In this document: positions 1 through 10,091 of the stretch, in pieces | Position numbering within the stretch: position 1 is the first letter of the stretch | How the letters are laid out: the number at the start of each line of letters is the position of its first letter | Origin: Arachis hypogaea | Lineage: Eukaryota; Streptophyta; Magnoliopsida; Fabales; Fabaceae | DNA: 64,000 nt | Assembly (NCBI RefSeq): GCF_003086295.3 | Contig: NC_092048.1 | Location: forward strand, 107,524,276 to 107,588,275 | Reading direction: 5' to 3' | The notes under the pieces: generated by a model | What the model was told of the DNA's origin: nothing | Databases searched by the model: none | What the model saw: the letters and a program-made list of their open reading frames with translations, nothing else | Translations under genes and position numbers: made by a program

Positions 1-669
1 CACGAGGAACTTGCGCAAGAGATCATTGAAGTAGGTTACCGACCTGGTAGGAAGGCCGTCAAACCACTTCATGGCCACCTTTGTTAGGGTCTTCGAAAAA
101 TCCTTACAGCGAGTGGCGTCCGATGCGTCGGCTAAGTACATCTGACTTTTGAAATTACCGAGGTAGTGCTTCAGATCAGTCGTCCCGTCATACAGGTCCA
201 TATCAGGGCTTTTAAAGTTTCTGGAAACTTTAGCCCTCATGATATCTTTAATGAATGGGTCCTCTTTTCCTAGCGGGGTGTCTTCTCGATCTTTATGGGA
301 ATCCTTATTTCGGAGGTTGGATTCCAGCCTTGAGAGCTTTTCTTCGAGCTCTCTTCTTCGTTCGATCTCTCTCCTCAGGCTTTGCTCTGCCTCATGCTGT
401 CGTTCCAGCTCTTGCTCTAGCTGCTCGAGTCGACCTTGGTGGTCATGTAATAACCCCATTAAGTCAGCGGAGTGAGGTTGCCCATCTTTTCCAGGCTGAT
501 GAACCTCAGAGGAGATCCTTTTTGTTCCCTAGGTGTTGGAAGGACCTTCGCCATGCTATCCCCCCGTTCCTTGTAGGGATATTATTGCGTTGTCGTTGTT
601 GACCGCGTCTTGGTGTTCTTGCTTAGACTTTGATGCTGTGTGCCAATCTTCTTGTTGGTCGTCTGCCAT
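1..669 (-). pseudogene. GYP-0 gag fragment (Ty3/gypsy, Tat-like), cut by window edge
   Basis: On the minus strand an ATG at 669 opens a frame that runs to base 1. It encodes an acidic N-terminus, a Glu/Arg-rich coiled-coil stretch (about 310-450) and then a retrotransposon gag core with the motifs SPDMDLYDG, KHYLGNF, MKWFDGLP and SVTYFNDLL. This is the capsid-forming part of a Ty3/gypsy element; the LYDG and WFDGLP type of wording suggests the Tat/Retand group. Two in-frame TAG codons (556-558 and 529-531) break it, so it cannot make full-length Gag. It follows an LTR and primer site at 690-1204, so this is the 5' end of an element whose body lies to the left of the window. The family is secure; the lineage is inferred. 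Confidence 0.8.
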
Positions 670-689
670 TGTTGGTTGATCTACCAGGT

Positions 690-706
690 CCTCGGCAACG
701 GCGCTA
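690..706 (-). other. GYP-0 primer binding site
   Basis: The minus strand reads TAGCGCCGTTGCCGAGG directly after the LTR end. It resembles the plant gypsy primer site TGGCGCCGTTGCCGGGG, usually assigned to tRNA-Asp, with three changes. Its position between LTR and gag fits. Confidence 0.65.
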
Positions 707-707
707 A

Positions 708-1204
708 TGTTCCAAGGCTTACCTAGAACCGGATGGTTGGGCTTGAATGAGATCCCAAATGCTAAAGGAAGGTGGTCTTCGACTTATCCTACGTCAGGGA
801 GCCACCGTCCGAGTTGTGTGTTCCAAGAGATGGGGGGTGGTACCTGCAAGACACTCCGATGCCTAAGTCAGCAAGGGGCTAAGCAGGTTAAATTGTATTG
901 GAACTTAGGGTTACCTGAGTGAGACAACGTATTTATAAAGAGGATCCAATAACCACCATTAAAGTAGTTCCACTTCTGATGGTGGATAACCGTCCCTTTA
1001 TCTTAGGGTTGTTGGGATATCTCTTCTAGAAGTGGGTGAGAGATTTAAGGAAGCAGTTACTCACTTGGATAAGTGCTGACTGCTTTGTTGGCGTTGACTC
1101 CGACTTCTTAGTGGAGGTCGGATAGTAAGTGAAGGCCATCCTTTTGGATTGGGCCTCTTGTCTTGATTTGGGCCTAGCTTACATTCTGGGCCAGGGAATG
1201 AACA
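708..1204 (-). repeat. GYP-0 5' LTR
   Basis: This 497-bp block has LTR ends: read on the minus strand it starts TGTTCATTCCC at 1204 and ends TTGGAACA at 708, giving the short inverted ends TGTTC/GAACA. A primer site and gag follow. The other LTR lies outside the window, so neither the pair nor a TSD can be checked. Confidence 0.7.
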
Positions 1205-2420
1205 AGCATCAATTTAAATAATTTTTTATATTATCCTATCATTTTACTTTAGATATTTGAATAAATCTTATTAATTTATTTTGTAATAAAATTAATATTT
1301 ACTTACTAAATTAAGGTAACATATAAAAGTTGATAAAATATATTTTAATACATAAAAATATTAAAGGGAGAACTATACATTTTATAATATCAAACAAAAA
1401 GAAAATATTTTATAATTTTTTTAGTACTGTTAGTACTCTTTAATTTAGTATCATTTTGCACTATAAATTTTTATTATTCATGACTCTTTTATTACTTATA
1501 ATTAGTATATAAAACGAAAACAAAGTACAGTAAAAAGTACAATAAAAATGAAAAAAAACGAAAAAAATTTCATACAAATATAATATATAATAATTACAAC
1601 CAAAAATATATATCATATAAACAAAAAAATTACAATAAGAAGTAAACAAAATTCATATGAATAAAACCAAATAAAAAATAAAAATTTTTATACATAACAT
1701 AAATATAAATATAGTACAATAAAGGATAGAAAAATAAAATTTATATAAACAAAAAATAATAAAAATATCATAAAAATTAATAAAAATAAGAATTTATATT
1801 AACAATAGTTGTTATATGAATAAAAAATACAATAAAAATATAACATCATAACACTAAAAAAATAACATTAGAACACAAAAAAATAATATAAAAAATATTT
1901 TTCATATAAATAAAAAATACAATAAAAAAAGAAATCAAAATATGAAAGAGAGTACTAAAAGTAATAAAAAAATTAAAATATTTACCTTGACAGTGATTGA
2001 AACAAATCCGAAAGATTTTGATAAAAAAAAATTTAGAACGAAGAACATACACAAAGAACTACAGTGAAAGTTATATGGTTACTTGCATCTTTTTATAGAA
2101 GAAAATGAAGGGTTGGGTTGGTAGAAAAGGAATAAATTTCTCACCTAATTTTTGAATGGTCATTAGCCTTTTCCAACGTGAACACAAAAGCTTGAATTTT
2201 TAGCTTCGGGTGAACGTACGTTCAGAGGTAAAAGCACTTCTGCGTTCAGAGTTCCAAAAAGTTGCCAAACATAAAAATAGGATGTTCAAAACACTCAAAC
2301 AAACTTCTCTCTTCCACAACGTGAACCCCAAACACACCCTTTATCATTTTCTCTTGCCGTTTTAGGCTTTTAGCACAACCTTGCTCATCAACATCTTCGG
2401 CCTCATGAGAGGCGGCTATC
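1205..2420. other. AT-rich stretch without a recognised gene
   Basis: From 1205 to about 2060 the DNA is very AT-rich with many A runs. The short open frames there consist of Phe, Ile, Tyr and Lys codons and look like chance. From 2060 to 2420 composition is more mixed (for example 2200-2230 with GTGAACGTACGTTC), but I recognise no element. The 5' end of LINE-A lies somewhere near its right edge. Confidence 0.6.
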
Positions 2421-2789
2421 TCCGAGGAGGACATGCTCAGTCACACAATCTAGGAAAGGTCAGAACTAACCAGGATGATCATGTGTTCTCAAGAGAAATT
2501 AACTAAGCTCTAGTTTCCAGAGAAGAAAAATAGATGCTTGCAAATGAAGGTGTGAGTTACCAAATGCTTAATGCTAAGAGATCCTTCGGCGACACTGTTA
2601 AGAAAGGAAGAGCTCCTGTTGAAATTGAGCAGCAAGAACTCACCTCTGTAGATAACAATGAGAGAATTGAGGAAGACCATCAAGGAGCCAGCCTGTAAGA
2701 GGGAGAAAAGAATACAGAAAATAACTAGGTAAGCCAAATTCCAGAAATCACATTAAAAAAGGAAGGTGAAATCTACAATTTTAACATCA

Positions 2790-3673
2790 ATGAAGTTGTT
2801 ATCAAGAAACTATGAAACCCATGGTGAGACACATTCATAGTTAAGCTACTGGGGAGAAGCATTTTACTAGCGGCACTAACCAGAAGGCTAGAAGCTATGT
2901 GGGGGAAGATCGGAAGCATTGAGGTAATTGACCTAGGCAATGACTTTTTTATTGTGAAATTTTATTCTTAGGATGATTTAGACTTTGCTTTTACTGAAGG
3001 TCTATAGAAGATACTAGATCATTACCTATCTTTATTTTTGGCAACTGATTTCAATCCTTTTGAAGCTTCCATAGAAAAGATTGCTGTCTGGATAAGACTC
3101 CCAGGATTAACAATTAAATATTATGAAAAAAATATGCTGAAGAAAATAGGCAATGTAATCGGGAGAACAATGAGTGTCGACACTAACACAACAGATAAAA
3201 GTAAGAGAAAATTTGCTAGACTTTGCATTGAGTTAGACATAACAGTGCCTTTGATATCTCAGTATGCCATTAATGGTGTCAAATATAAGGTTAAATATGA
3301 GAAAATTCATAACATCTATTTTGGGTGTGACATGGTTGGACATGAGAAATAAATTTTTTTCAAAAAGGCTGAGTAGAACAAACACAACTCAATAGAAACA
3401 ACCATGAAAGCAACCATGGCAAAAGGGAAAAAAGGAACAGCACAGGGAGGAATAGGGAAGAATACTTTAGGAATAACCAAAATAGACAAGGGCAAGCAAG
3501 TCATTGTGGAAGAAAATGAAGAGTGTGGACCTTGGATAGTGGTCCAAAGGTCTACACGTGGAAGAAAAGGAGAAAAAGGTAATATTGGCACTGTAGTTAG
3601 TAGAGAAATAGAAAGTGTATGGAATGGAAAAGAATGGGGTGCAAGTACGAGGTTTGCAGCACTCAGTACCTAG
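2790..3673 (+). pseudogene. LINE-A ORF1 (DUF4283 / zinc-knuckle RNA-binding protein)
   Basis: LINE ORF1 proteins bind the element RNA. One frame shows the DUF4283 sequence with IVKLLG near 2840, DLGNDFFIVKFYS near 2930, DHYL near 3020, IAVWIRLPGLTIKYY near 3080, KFARLCIELD near 3215, then the start of a zinc knuckle (FGCDMVGHEK) cut by a stop at 3350, and a later ECGPWIVVQR block near 3525 typical of ORF1 C-termini. Stops occur near 2814, 2973 and 3350. The knuckle lacks its last cysteine before the stop. It is homologous to LINE-B ORF1 at 44158-44625 but too diverged to be the same recent copy. Confidence 0.8.
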
Positions 3674-3726
3674 AATGCTGGGGTGGAAATAGAAAGAAAT
3701 AATAGTTCTTAAAATATCTCCACTAA

Positions 3727-4137
3727 AGTTATCTTTGTTTGAAGGGAAAATGGAAGGAAAGAAAAGGGAGGAAAGAAAATGAGAAGAAAAATGATTATTT
3801 TCTATTGTTTGGTTGAGGAGAGAAACTAGAGAGGAAAGACAGGGGATGGAAAAAATTTGGTGGGACCCACTAAATTTTTTTCTCTCCAACATTAGAAAGA
3901 AAATGGAGAGAAAACTAATTTTTCTCTCTCTACTTCCAATACTACCCCTTCACTTTTTTCAATATATTTTATAATATAAGAGTAAAATTGTCTTTTTATA
4001 AAATTTCTTTCCTTCTTATTTTCCTTCCATCCAAACACATTTAAAAAAAAATAAAAATCTACTTAATTTCTTTCCTTTCCTTTCTTTTCTTTCTATTTCC
4101 TTCCTCTCTATTTCTTTCCTTCCAACCAAACATAGCC
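3727..4137. mobile_element. PIF/Harbinger-like MITE in LINE-A ORF1
   Basis: This 411-bp block is rich in GGAAGGAAAG on the left and CTTTCCTTCC on the right, forming a long imperfect foldback. Its ends read AGTTATCTTTG and, reversed, GGCTATGTTTG, and the trinucleotide TAA lies on both sides (3724-3726 and 4138-4140). A TAA target site with G-rich ends is the Tourist/PIF-Harbinger signature. It has no coding capacity. The inverted ends match at about 11 of 15 positions, so it is an old copy. Confidence 0.65.
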
Positions 4138-4140
4138 TAA

Positions 4141-4850
4141 GAGAAATCAGAATCCTGACCCAATAAAGAAATCATTGAGAGAGAAAATGAGAAACCTAAA
4201 GAAAAGTCCAACCACCAAGTCCAAAAGTAGAAAAAATATGATGGTACCGAGACCAATACACAGCAAATCATAACTCAGCCCAACAATAGTTCAACCCACT
4301 ACATAGATCATAAATGAACCTACACTAGCCCAAAATCATGTCCTTACCAATGGCAAAAACCATGAACATACCCCAGCTCATAACCAAGAACACACTCCAA
4401 GTCATAACCTTACTCTTATCGATGAAAACAACCAGACCCAATTGAATAAACAAGTCCATCAACCCTTAAACCATGTTGAAAATTGGATTAATTATCAAAA
4501 CAATATCCAAGTGTCTATCCAAGAGCTATTATTCAAGAAACTTTGATGACAGAGTTAGTGCTTGTAGAGGAGGAAAGATTCAACCCACCTGACCCTAAAC
4601 TCCTTGGCCTGCACTCTATTGAATTGCAAATTATGATAGAGGATAGAAAACTTTAAGAAAAAGCAAAATCACACAAGGGATATAAATCTCTACAATGGAG
4701 ATACCATTAACAGAATGCAAGGCATAGAGACCCAATATATGTTAGAAAATGAGGAGATCGTGATGAATGAGGCACCTCTTCAGGGGGCAACACTGAACAA
4801 ACTAGAGAAGTAATTCTCTCCTCCTTCCTTTGTCTTTATGATATAGTTCT
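4141..4850 (+). other. LINE-A ORF1 tail / inter-ORF region
   Basis: No open frame of substance. It holds the remaining C-terminal ORF1 sequence (Asn/His/Gln-rich after translation) and the spacer before ORF2. I see no separate gene here. Confidence 0.5.
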
Positions 4851-4925
4851 TACATGAAATTGTTGAGAGGCGGCTAGTAGAGGTTTTAGCCGCAACTTAA
4901 AAGAGATAATTAGACAAGCTAAACC
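4851..4925 (+). pseudogene. LINE-A ORF2 start (endonuclease), left of hAT insertion
   Basis: From about 4866 the frame reads AASRGFSRNLKEIIRQAK, the usual opening of plant L1 ORF2 (apurinic-type endonuclease that nicks the target). The frame stops at the hAT-1 insertion and resumes at 10092 with LDIVILLKTGCNGRSA, which is the expected next piece. This continuity is what identifies 4926-10083 as an insertion. Confidence 0.75.
4918..4925. repeat. hAT-1 left target-site duplication
   Basis: GCTAAACC, matched by GCTAAACT at 10084-10091 (7 of 8). Eight bases is the hAT target size. Confidence 0.7.
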
Positions 4926-6944
4926 TAGGGATGGCAATGGGGCTCTAGGGGTGGGAACCCCTCCCCCCTCCTTCGTCCCCATTTTACTAAACGCACCCCA
5001 TTCCTGTTCATTTCCATCACAGTTTTTCATTTATTTTTTTTTTGGGGAAATGCGGATATCCACATGTATCTATGGATATTAAACTTTAAAAAAATTAAAA
5101 AGATTAACATAATTATAATAAAATTTAATATAATTTAACTAAATATATCAAATTAAAACACAATTCAAATACAAATTAAACATAATCAATATACACACAA
5201 AATCTCCAACATACAAATTAAAATAAAATGAAATAGAAAAGCTTCCAACAAAATGATATAACAATTCTTGGTGGCCGATCACAGCTGGTAATAATACTCC
5301 CTTCTTGTAATGATACATTTGAATAATTAATTATTACAAATATAATATTATATACATTATTAATTTGTTTCTTGATAAAACTTAAAAAAAAGGCCACTAA
5401 ACATATATTTGTATAAGAATATTTAAATAATTTTTGTGTGGAGATTTTGCGGTTCTTCGTGGAGAGGGTACCTCAATCTAGGGGTGACAGTAGGTGGGTA
5501 GGGGAGAGTTTTTGCCCTTTTTGACATCGCATGCCCTTCTTTGACTTAGACATTATCCGCCCACCACTACTCGTGGATAGTAAAATACTCTACCCTAACC
5601 CACTCGCACGAGTACCCGTCCCTGCCTAATCTTACCCACCCTTATAACAATTAAATAATACATTAAAATTTATATATTTGTACATAAACTAAAATAAAAA
5701 AAAGATTCATTTATTCATAGAATGTCAAATAATATGAAACTTAAAAAGAAAACTAATATTTGATCATTAAACAAATTTAACACTATAATAAAAAAATTAC
5801 AACATTAGATATAAATGAGTCTTCAATTCATTATTCTTGATTAATTTTCAACTCTTCATCATCATTAAAAATTTGAAAGTCAAGATTTAAACCTGAAAAT
5901 CAAATGAAGATTAAATAATCTTAAAGCACATACATTGAAACAATTGAAAATATATTAGTAGCAAAACCATATATAAACTATTCAACAAAAGCCCTGATGT
6001 TGAAATGTACTAAATGCACATATACAATCAAATACCAAAAATAAAAGTACAGAGTAAATTTTAAAATAGACATGCAAATATATTAATCAACATTTTGAAT
6101 TCATTATGGTTCCTGCTTTCTAACAATAGCTTCCTAACATAAGTTGAAGTTACAGAGTAAACGATGTTGTAGTGACGAGTCTACGAAACAAATGGAGAAG
6201 AAATTACAGCGACGAAGTGCAGATTCACAATGAGAGAGAGGAACTTACCTACAGATGAAGGCGTGGCAGCAGGCTCAGAGGAAGACAAGGCCGTTGTTAG
6301 AGAAAAGGAGCAAGGATGACGGGAAAAAAAAGGAAGCTGCGATGTGGACAGGCTTACCATGGTAGAGACCAGTGCAAAGATGCATTGCAGATGGTGCTGA
6401 GTTTCCCGGACCATGGGTTTTCTCAGTGAGGGCAGTGGAGAAGAAGATTAGGGATGGCAACGGGTCCCAATGGGGCGGGGACATACCCTCTGTGCCGCCA
6501 CCCATAATCCGTCCCCGATCCCTCCCCGTCTCCGTGGATATCCGCGAATTCTTAAAAAAACTTCAAAAACATTTTAAAAAAGTAAAAAAATTGAAAAATA
6601 AAATATAATTAACATTTAACATAGTCCAAACCCTAAAATCAGGATTATAATCCAATGTCCCAATTTTCTAGTAAGAATTCAAACCCCAAACCCTAAATCC
6701 AATTTCACAACAATAAAATCTATCTCTATATCTAAATTTATCAATTAACAGAATTCAAAACCTAAACCTAAATTCAATTTCACATTAATAGAATTAAAAC
6801 CATGGAAATTTTATCAAGTAAAAATCAAAACATATATTAAAATCAGTGAGTGACGGTAGAGCAGAGGTGGACCAGAGGCGGAGGCGGCGAAGCTTGGAGC
6901 AGGAAGTAGTGAGCGACACAGTGTGAGTAAGAAGGTGAGTGGTA

Positions 6945-7220
6945 GCGGCTCTCCTTTGACAGCGACGAAGGATGGCTCTTCTCTGGACGGCGACAAAAGC
7001 GGCTCTCCTATGAATGACGACGATGAAGACAACTCTCTTTTGGACGGTGACAAAAACTGTGACGGTTCTCCTTAGGCACGTGGCGTGAAGACAGCTCTCC
7101 TGTCCTCTGGACGGTGATGAAGTGGCGACGATTCTCTTCTCCTCAGGTGCGTGGCGTGAAGACGGTTCTCCTCTCTTCTGGAGGGCGATGGTTCTCCTCT
7201 CCTTAGGCGGCGACGCGATG
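6945..7220. repeat. Imperfect minisatellite in hAT-2
   Basis: Irregular units of about 35-40 bp built on GGTTCTCCT-CTGGACGGCGACGA recur six to eight times. On the minus strand they keep a long frame open by chance (6794-7405, Arg/Ala/Thr-rich), which I do not regard as a gene. Confidence 0.55.
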
Positions 7221-7356
7221 ACTACTGCGGTGTCGGTGGCTTTGAGAGTGAGAAGGAGAAGCAGTGCAAAGGGAGAGTGCGACGGTAAGGTGGGAAGAGG
7301 GTGGCAGACGGCAGTATTAGGAGAGGGGAGTGAATCTCTTCTTATAGGGTTTGTAG

Positions 7357-9375
7357 CATGGTTTTGAAAATCGAACCGGACCGACCGGTTCAACTGGGTT
7401 AACAAGAAACCGGTCAGCTAGCCGGTCCGAGTAAGTCTAGAAACCGTCTAGCAAAAAACCAGTGAAAAAACCAGTCAAACTGGTGATTAACCGGTGAACC
7501 GATAGAACCGTTCGGTTTTTTAGAGAGTTTTCGGTTCGGAAATATACCCTCTAAAATGTCGCCCGTTTTGTGTAAAAAATTAAAAAAAAAAATAAAAAGA
7601 AGAAAGGCAAGTTGAAGCCACTCATCTCTCCTCTCTTCTCCGTGTCCAGCACCCACAATCCTCTCCTCTCTTTGAATTCCAACAACAGCCACCACCCATC
7701 ATCCCACTTCAGAGCTCGAACTCATCGCCGAACCTTTCTCTCCTTTCTCTATCTGTCGCCCTCTCTGTCCGAGCTCGCTTTGTCGCTGTGGGTCGCACCG
7801 CTTCGTTGCTCCTCACCGTGGGTTGTCTCCGCTTCTCGGATCCTTGCCGTGGGTCCTCGCTGCTTCTCTCCTCCTCGTCGTTTCTCCTTCTTCCCTCCTC
7901 GCTGGCGTCGTTTCTACTTCTATGCTCCGCACCGTGTCTCACCATCATTGCTTCTCTGTCGTGGCATCTCTTTTTCGCGTGGAGTCTCGCAGTCGAAGCG
8001 GCTACCTTTTTGTCTCTAGTCTCTACTTCAACCATCGCAGGTCTCAGATCTCAATTTTCAAGTCTCTTCTTCTCTGCTTCAAGCCTTCAACCCTCTCAGG
8101 TCTCAAGTCTCAGTCTCTAACACTTCCTGATTCTATTTCCCTGACTCTATTCCTCTGAAATTTCAAATTTATTCTAAACATGCATATGATGTATTATTGA
8201 TGATTCTGCTGAATTTTGAGATATTAATGTTTTGAATTTAATTATGTTGATTGTTGATTTTTCTTCTGGGTTAATTAGTTATTTTCTGAGTTAATTTTCT
8301 TCGCTGTTCATTGTTGTTAACAGAGCTAGATTGTTGGTGTTTTGTTCTGACCTCTGGTTAATTATTCTATAATTCTGAATTTGCTTAATATAAATTTCAT
8401 ATAAGTTCAATTTTGGATTCTGGATTTTGAATGCTATATAGAATTGATACAATTTTGGGACTCTGGATTTTGAATGCTACATTGACTTTTGCTGAATATA
8501 ATTCTGGATTTTGAATGCTGTATGACTTGATATAATCCAAGGCAAATATTTTTTCAGTTTGTTCTTTTCTTATACAGAGCCAGACAATGCATATGATGTA
8601 TCAAGTTGTTGCTAGAAAATTGAATTAAAATTCAGTTTCTGTTCAAAGTTTTCTTTTGCTGCTTTTTGTTCTGTTATTTTAAATCCTTATATTTCATGTA
8701 GGCCTAGAAAAGTTCAGGTACGTGGGGCAACACATTGATGCTCATTTGTGACAGCAGCATCAAAATGGTCCTTTAATAATCAATTTTCTGTTCATCAAGA
8801 ACCAATTTTATGTTTTTGAGGTCTAATTTTATAGAGAAATGTAACAGATTGATAATGAAGAGACAATTAAATGTCTCATATATCTTTGGAACTAATTTGA
8901 CCAAGTTAGTAATATATAAATTGATGATCAATTTGATGTCAAAGGCATATTCCACGGATCAAATAAACTTTGATTATTTGAAGAGCTTACTCATGTTTTG
9001 AGCTGAACTCCTTTTGTTTATTTATTTATTCTTTTTAAATGTATTACCTTGATGTTATGTATGACATTGGGACAAAATGGTTTGTTGTTGCATTGCAATC
9101 ACAATTAAAGAACATAGCTTATTATACTTGTGTTAGAATGAGGAATTTGTCATCTTTAATTTTAAGGGTTAATGATGCTTGCTGTAGAAAAGTTTCATTG
9201 TGATTATTTTGGCTGCGAACTTTATATATACAAGTGCATAAAATTCTAACATCCTTACCAAACATAAGTTTATTAATTAAACCGGTTCAACTACGGTTCG
9301 AACTTGATTAAACCATTGGACCATTAAACCAGTTACTTGACCGGTTTAATGACCAATCCAGTTCTCGCAACCTTG
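7357..9375. mobile_element. hAT-3, inner non-autonomous hAT-type element
   Basis: The left end reads CATGGTTTTGAAAATCG and the right end, reversed, CAAGGTTGCGAGAACTGG. Both run on into ACCGGTC/TTAAACCGG-rich subterminal DNA. The 8-bp GTTTGTAG flanks both sides (7349-7356 and 9376-9383). Inside, 7610-8160 is pyrimidine-rich and GC-rich and is followed by a T-rich stretch (8160-8700) that looks like a 5' leader plus intron. No transposase frame follows, so this appears to be a deletion derivative that kept a promoter, leader and intron. Open frames in 7612-8158 overlap in three phases and are unlikely to be real. Confidence 0.68.
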
Positions 9376-9420
9376 GTTTGTAGTGGGATGCTGAGAAAAG
9401 AGAGAATGTGGCTGTTAGGG

Positions 9421-9466
<46 letters not shown>
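9421..9466. repeat. (TA)n microsatellite
   Basis: About 23 uninterrupted TA units in the right arm of hAT-2. Confidence 0.95.
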
Positions 9467-9467
<1 letters not shown>

Positions 9468-10083
9468 GGGCTATTTGGTCATTTCGTTTAATGGATTTCT
9501 ACGCGGGACGCTATCCCTTTTCCCGCCCCATTTATTCTATAGGTCCCCGTCTTCCGTCCCGCAAGGGAAAAATCACCCTTAAAACCGTCCCCCAGAAGGA
9601 AAATTCTTGTAGATACTCGCCCTGCCGGGGAAATTGCCACCCCTAAAAAAGACCCCGAGGGCTCAAAGTCTAGGAAGGCTAGATGTAGTAATTTGAGACT
9701 GGACTTCTGGACTCTAGAGGCACTGACAAATCCTAAAGCAATATATTTTTTAAATTTATTCATTTTTATATATTTATATTATATAATATGTACTCCAGGG
9801 TGGGTAGGGGCGGATACACCTTAACCTCGACCACTCCCCGCCCTGCTCAAACACCCGCTCCGAAGAAAACCCATCCCACCTCGAGTCGGATTATTACTCG
9901 TCCTGACTGGGTAGGGGCGGGTCGGGTACTCTTATTACCCCTACCGCAATCCCTGCCCTCATCCCTATTTATTCGCGGCAGCAGGTCTCCATCTCCACGG
10001 GGATTTTACAGGTCCCTGTTATCTTTCCTGTCATGGGTAATCCGTGCGGGTATCTGCGAATGTGGGATTTTTTGCCATCCCTA

Positions 10084-10091
10084 GCTAAACT
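10084..10091. repeat. hAT-1 right target-site duplication
   Basis: GCTAAACT, pairing with GCTAAACC at 4918-4925; the LINE-A frame resumes here. Confidence 0.7.

Larger units (their letters stand above)
6449..9645. mobile_element. hAT-2, middle non-autonomous hAT-type element
   Basis: Left end TAGGGATGGCAACGGG at 6449; right end, reversed, TAGGGGTGGCAATTTCC at 9645. The flanks AAGAAGAT (6441-6448) and AAAAAGAC (9646-9653) agree at 6 of 8 bases, fair for an old duplication. Its own sequence (6449-7356 and 9376-9645) is about 1.2 kb and related at the ends to hAT-1, so the two may be one family inserted into itself. No transposase is visible. The pairing of the ends is the least certain of the three. 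Confidence 0.5.
4926..10083. mobile_element. hAT-1, outer non-autonomous hAT-type element
   Basis: The ends are TAGGGATGGCAA on the left and TTGCCATCCCTA on the right, perfect 12-bp inverted repeats, flanked by an 8-bp duplication (4918-4925 and 10084-10091). It split the LINE-A endonuclease. Its own DNA is 4926-6448 and 9646-10083 (about 2.0 kb); the rest is nested hAT-2 and hAT-3. Subterminal DNA is rich in GGGGCGGG/CCCGCCCC-type tracts (around 4935-4990, 5480-5640, 9795-10030). No transposase or zinc-finger BED frame is seen, so it would need help from another copy. Further TIR-like stretches near 5479 and 9788-9967 may mark another small element inside it. Confidence 0.72.

Noticed and set aside
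1461..2052. Phe/Ile/Tyr-rich minus-strand frames that look like membrane proteins
   Set aside because: They lie in extremely AT-rich DNA where A runs translate to such residues; no start context or domain.
6794..7405. 203-codon minus-strand open frame
   Set aside because: It is driven by the imperfect minisatellite of hAT-2 and runs over the hAT-3 border.
7612..8158. Several overlapping Ser/Leu/Arg-rich open frames of 100-135 codons on both strands
   Set aside because: Three phases and both strands are open at once in a low-complexity pyrimidine-rich tract inside hAT-3; no domain, and the composition explains it.
5479..9967. Further hAT-like element between TAGGGGTGACAG and a reversed TAGGGATGAGGG
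   Set aside because: The flanks (CCTCAATC and TTTATTCG) do not match, so the pairing is not supported.
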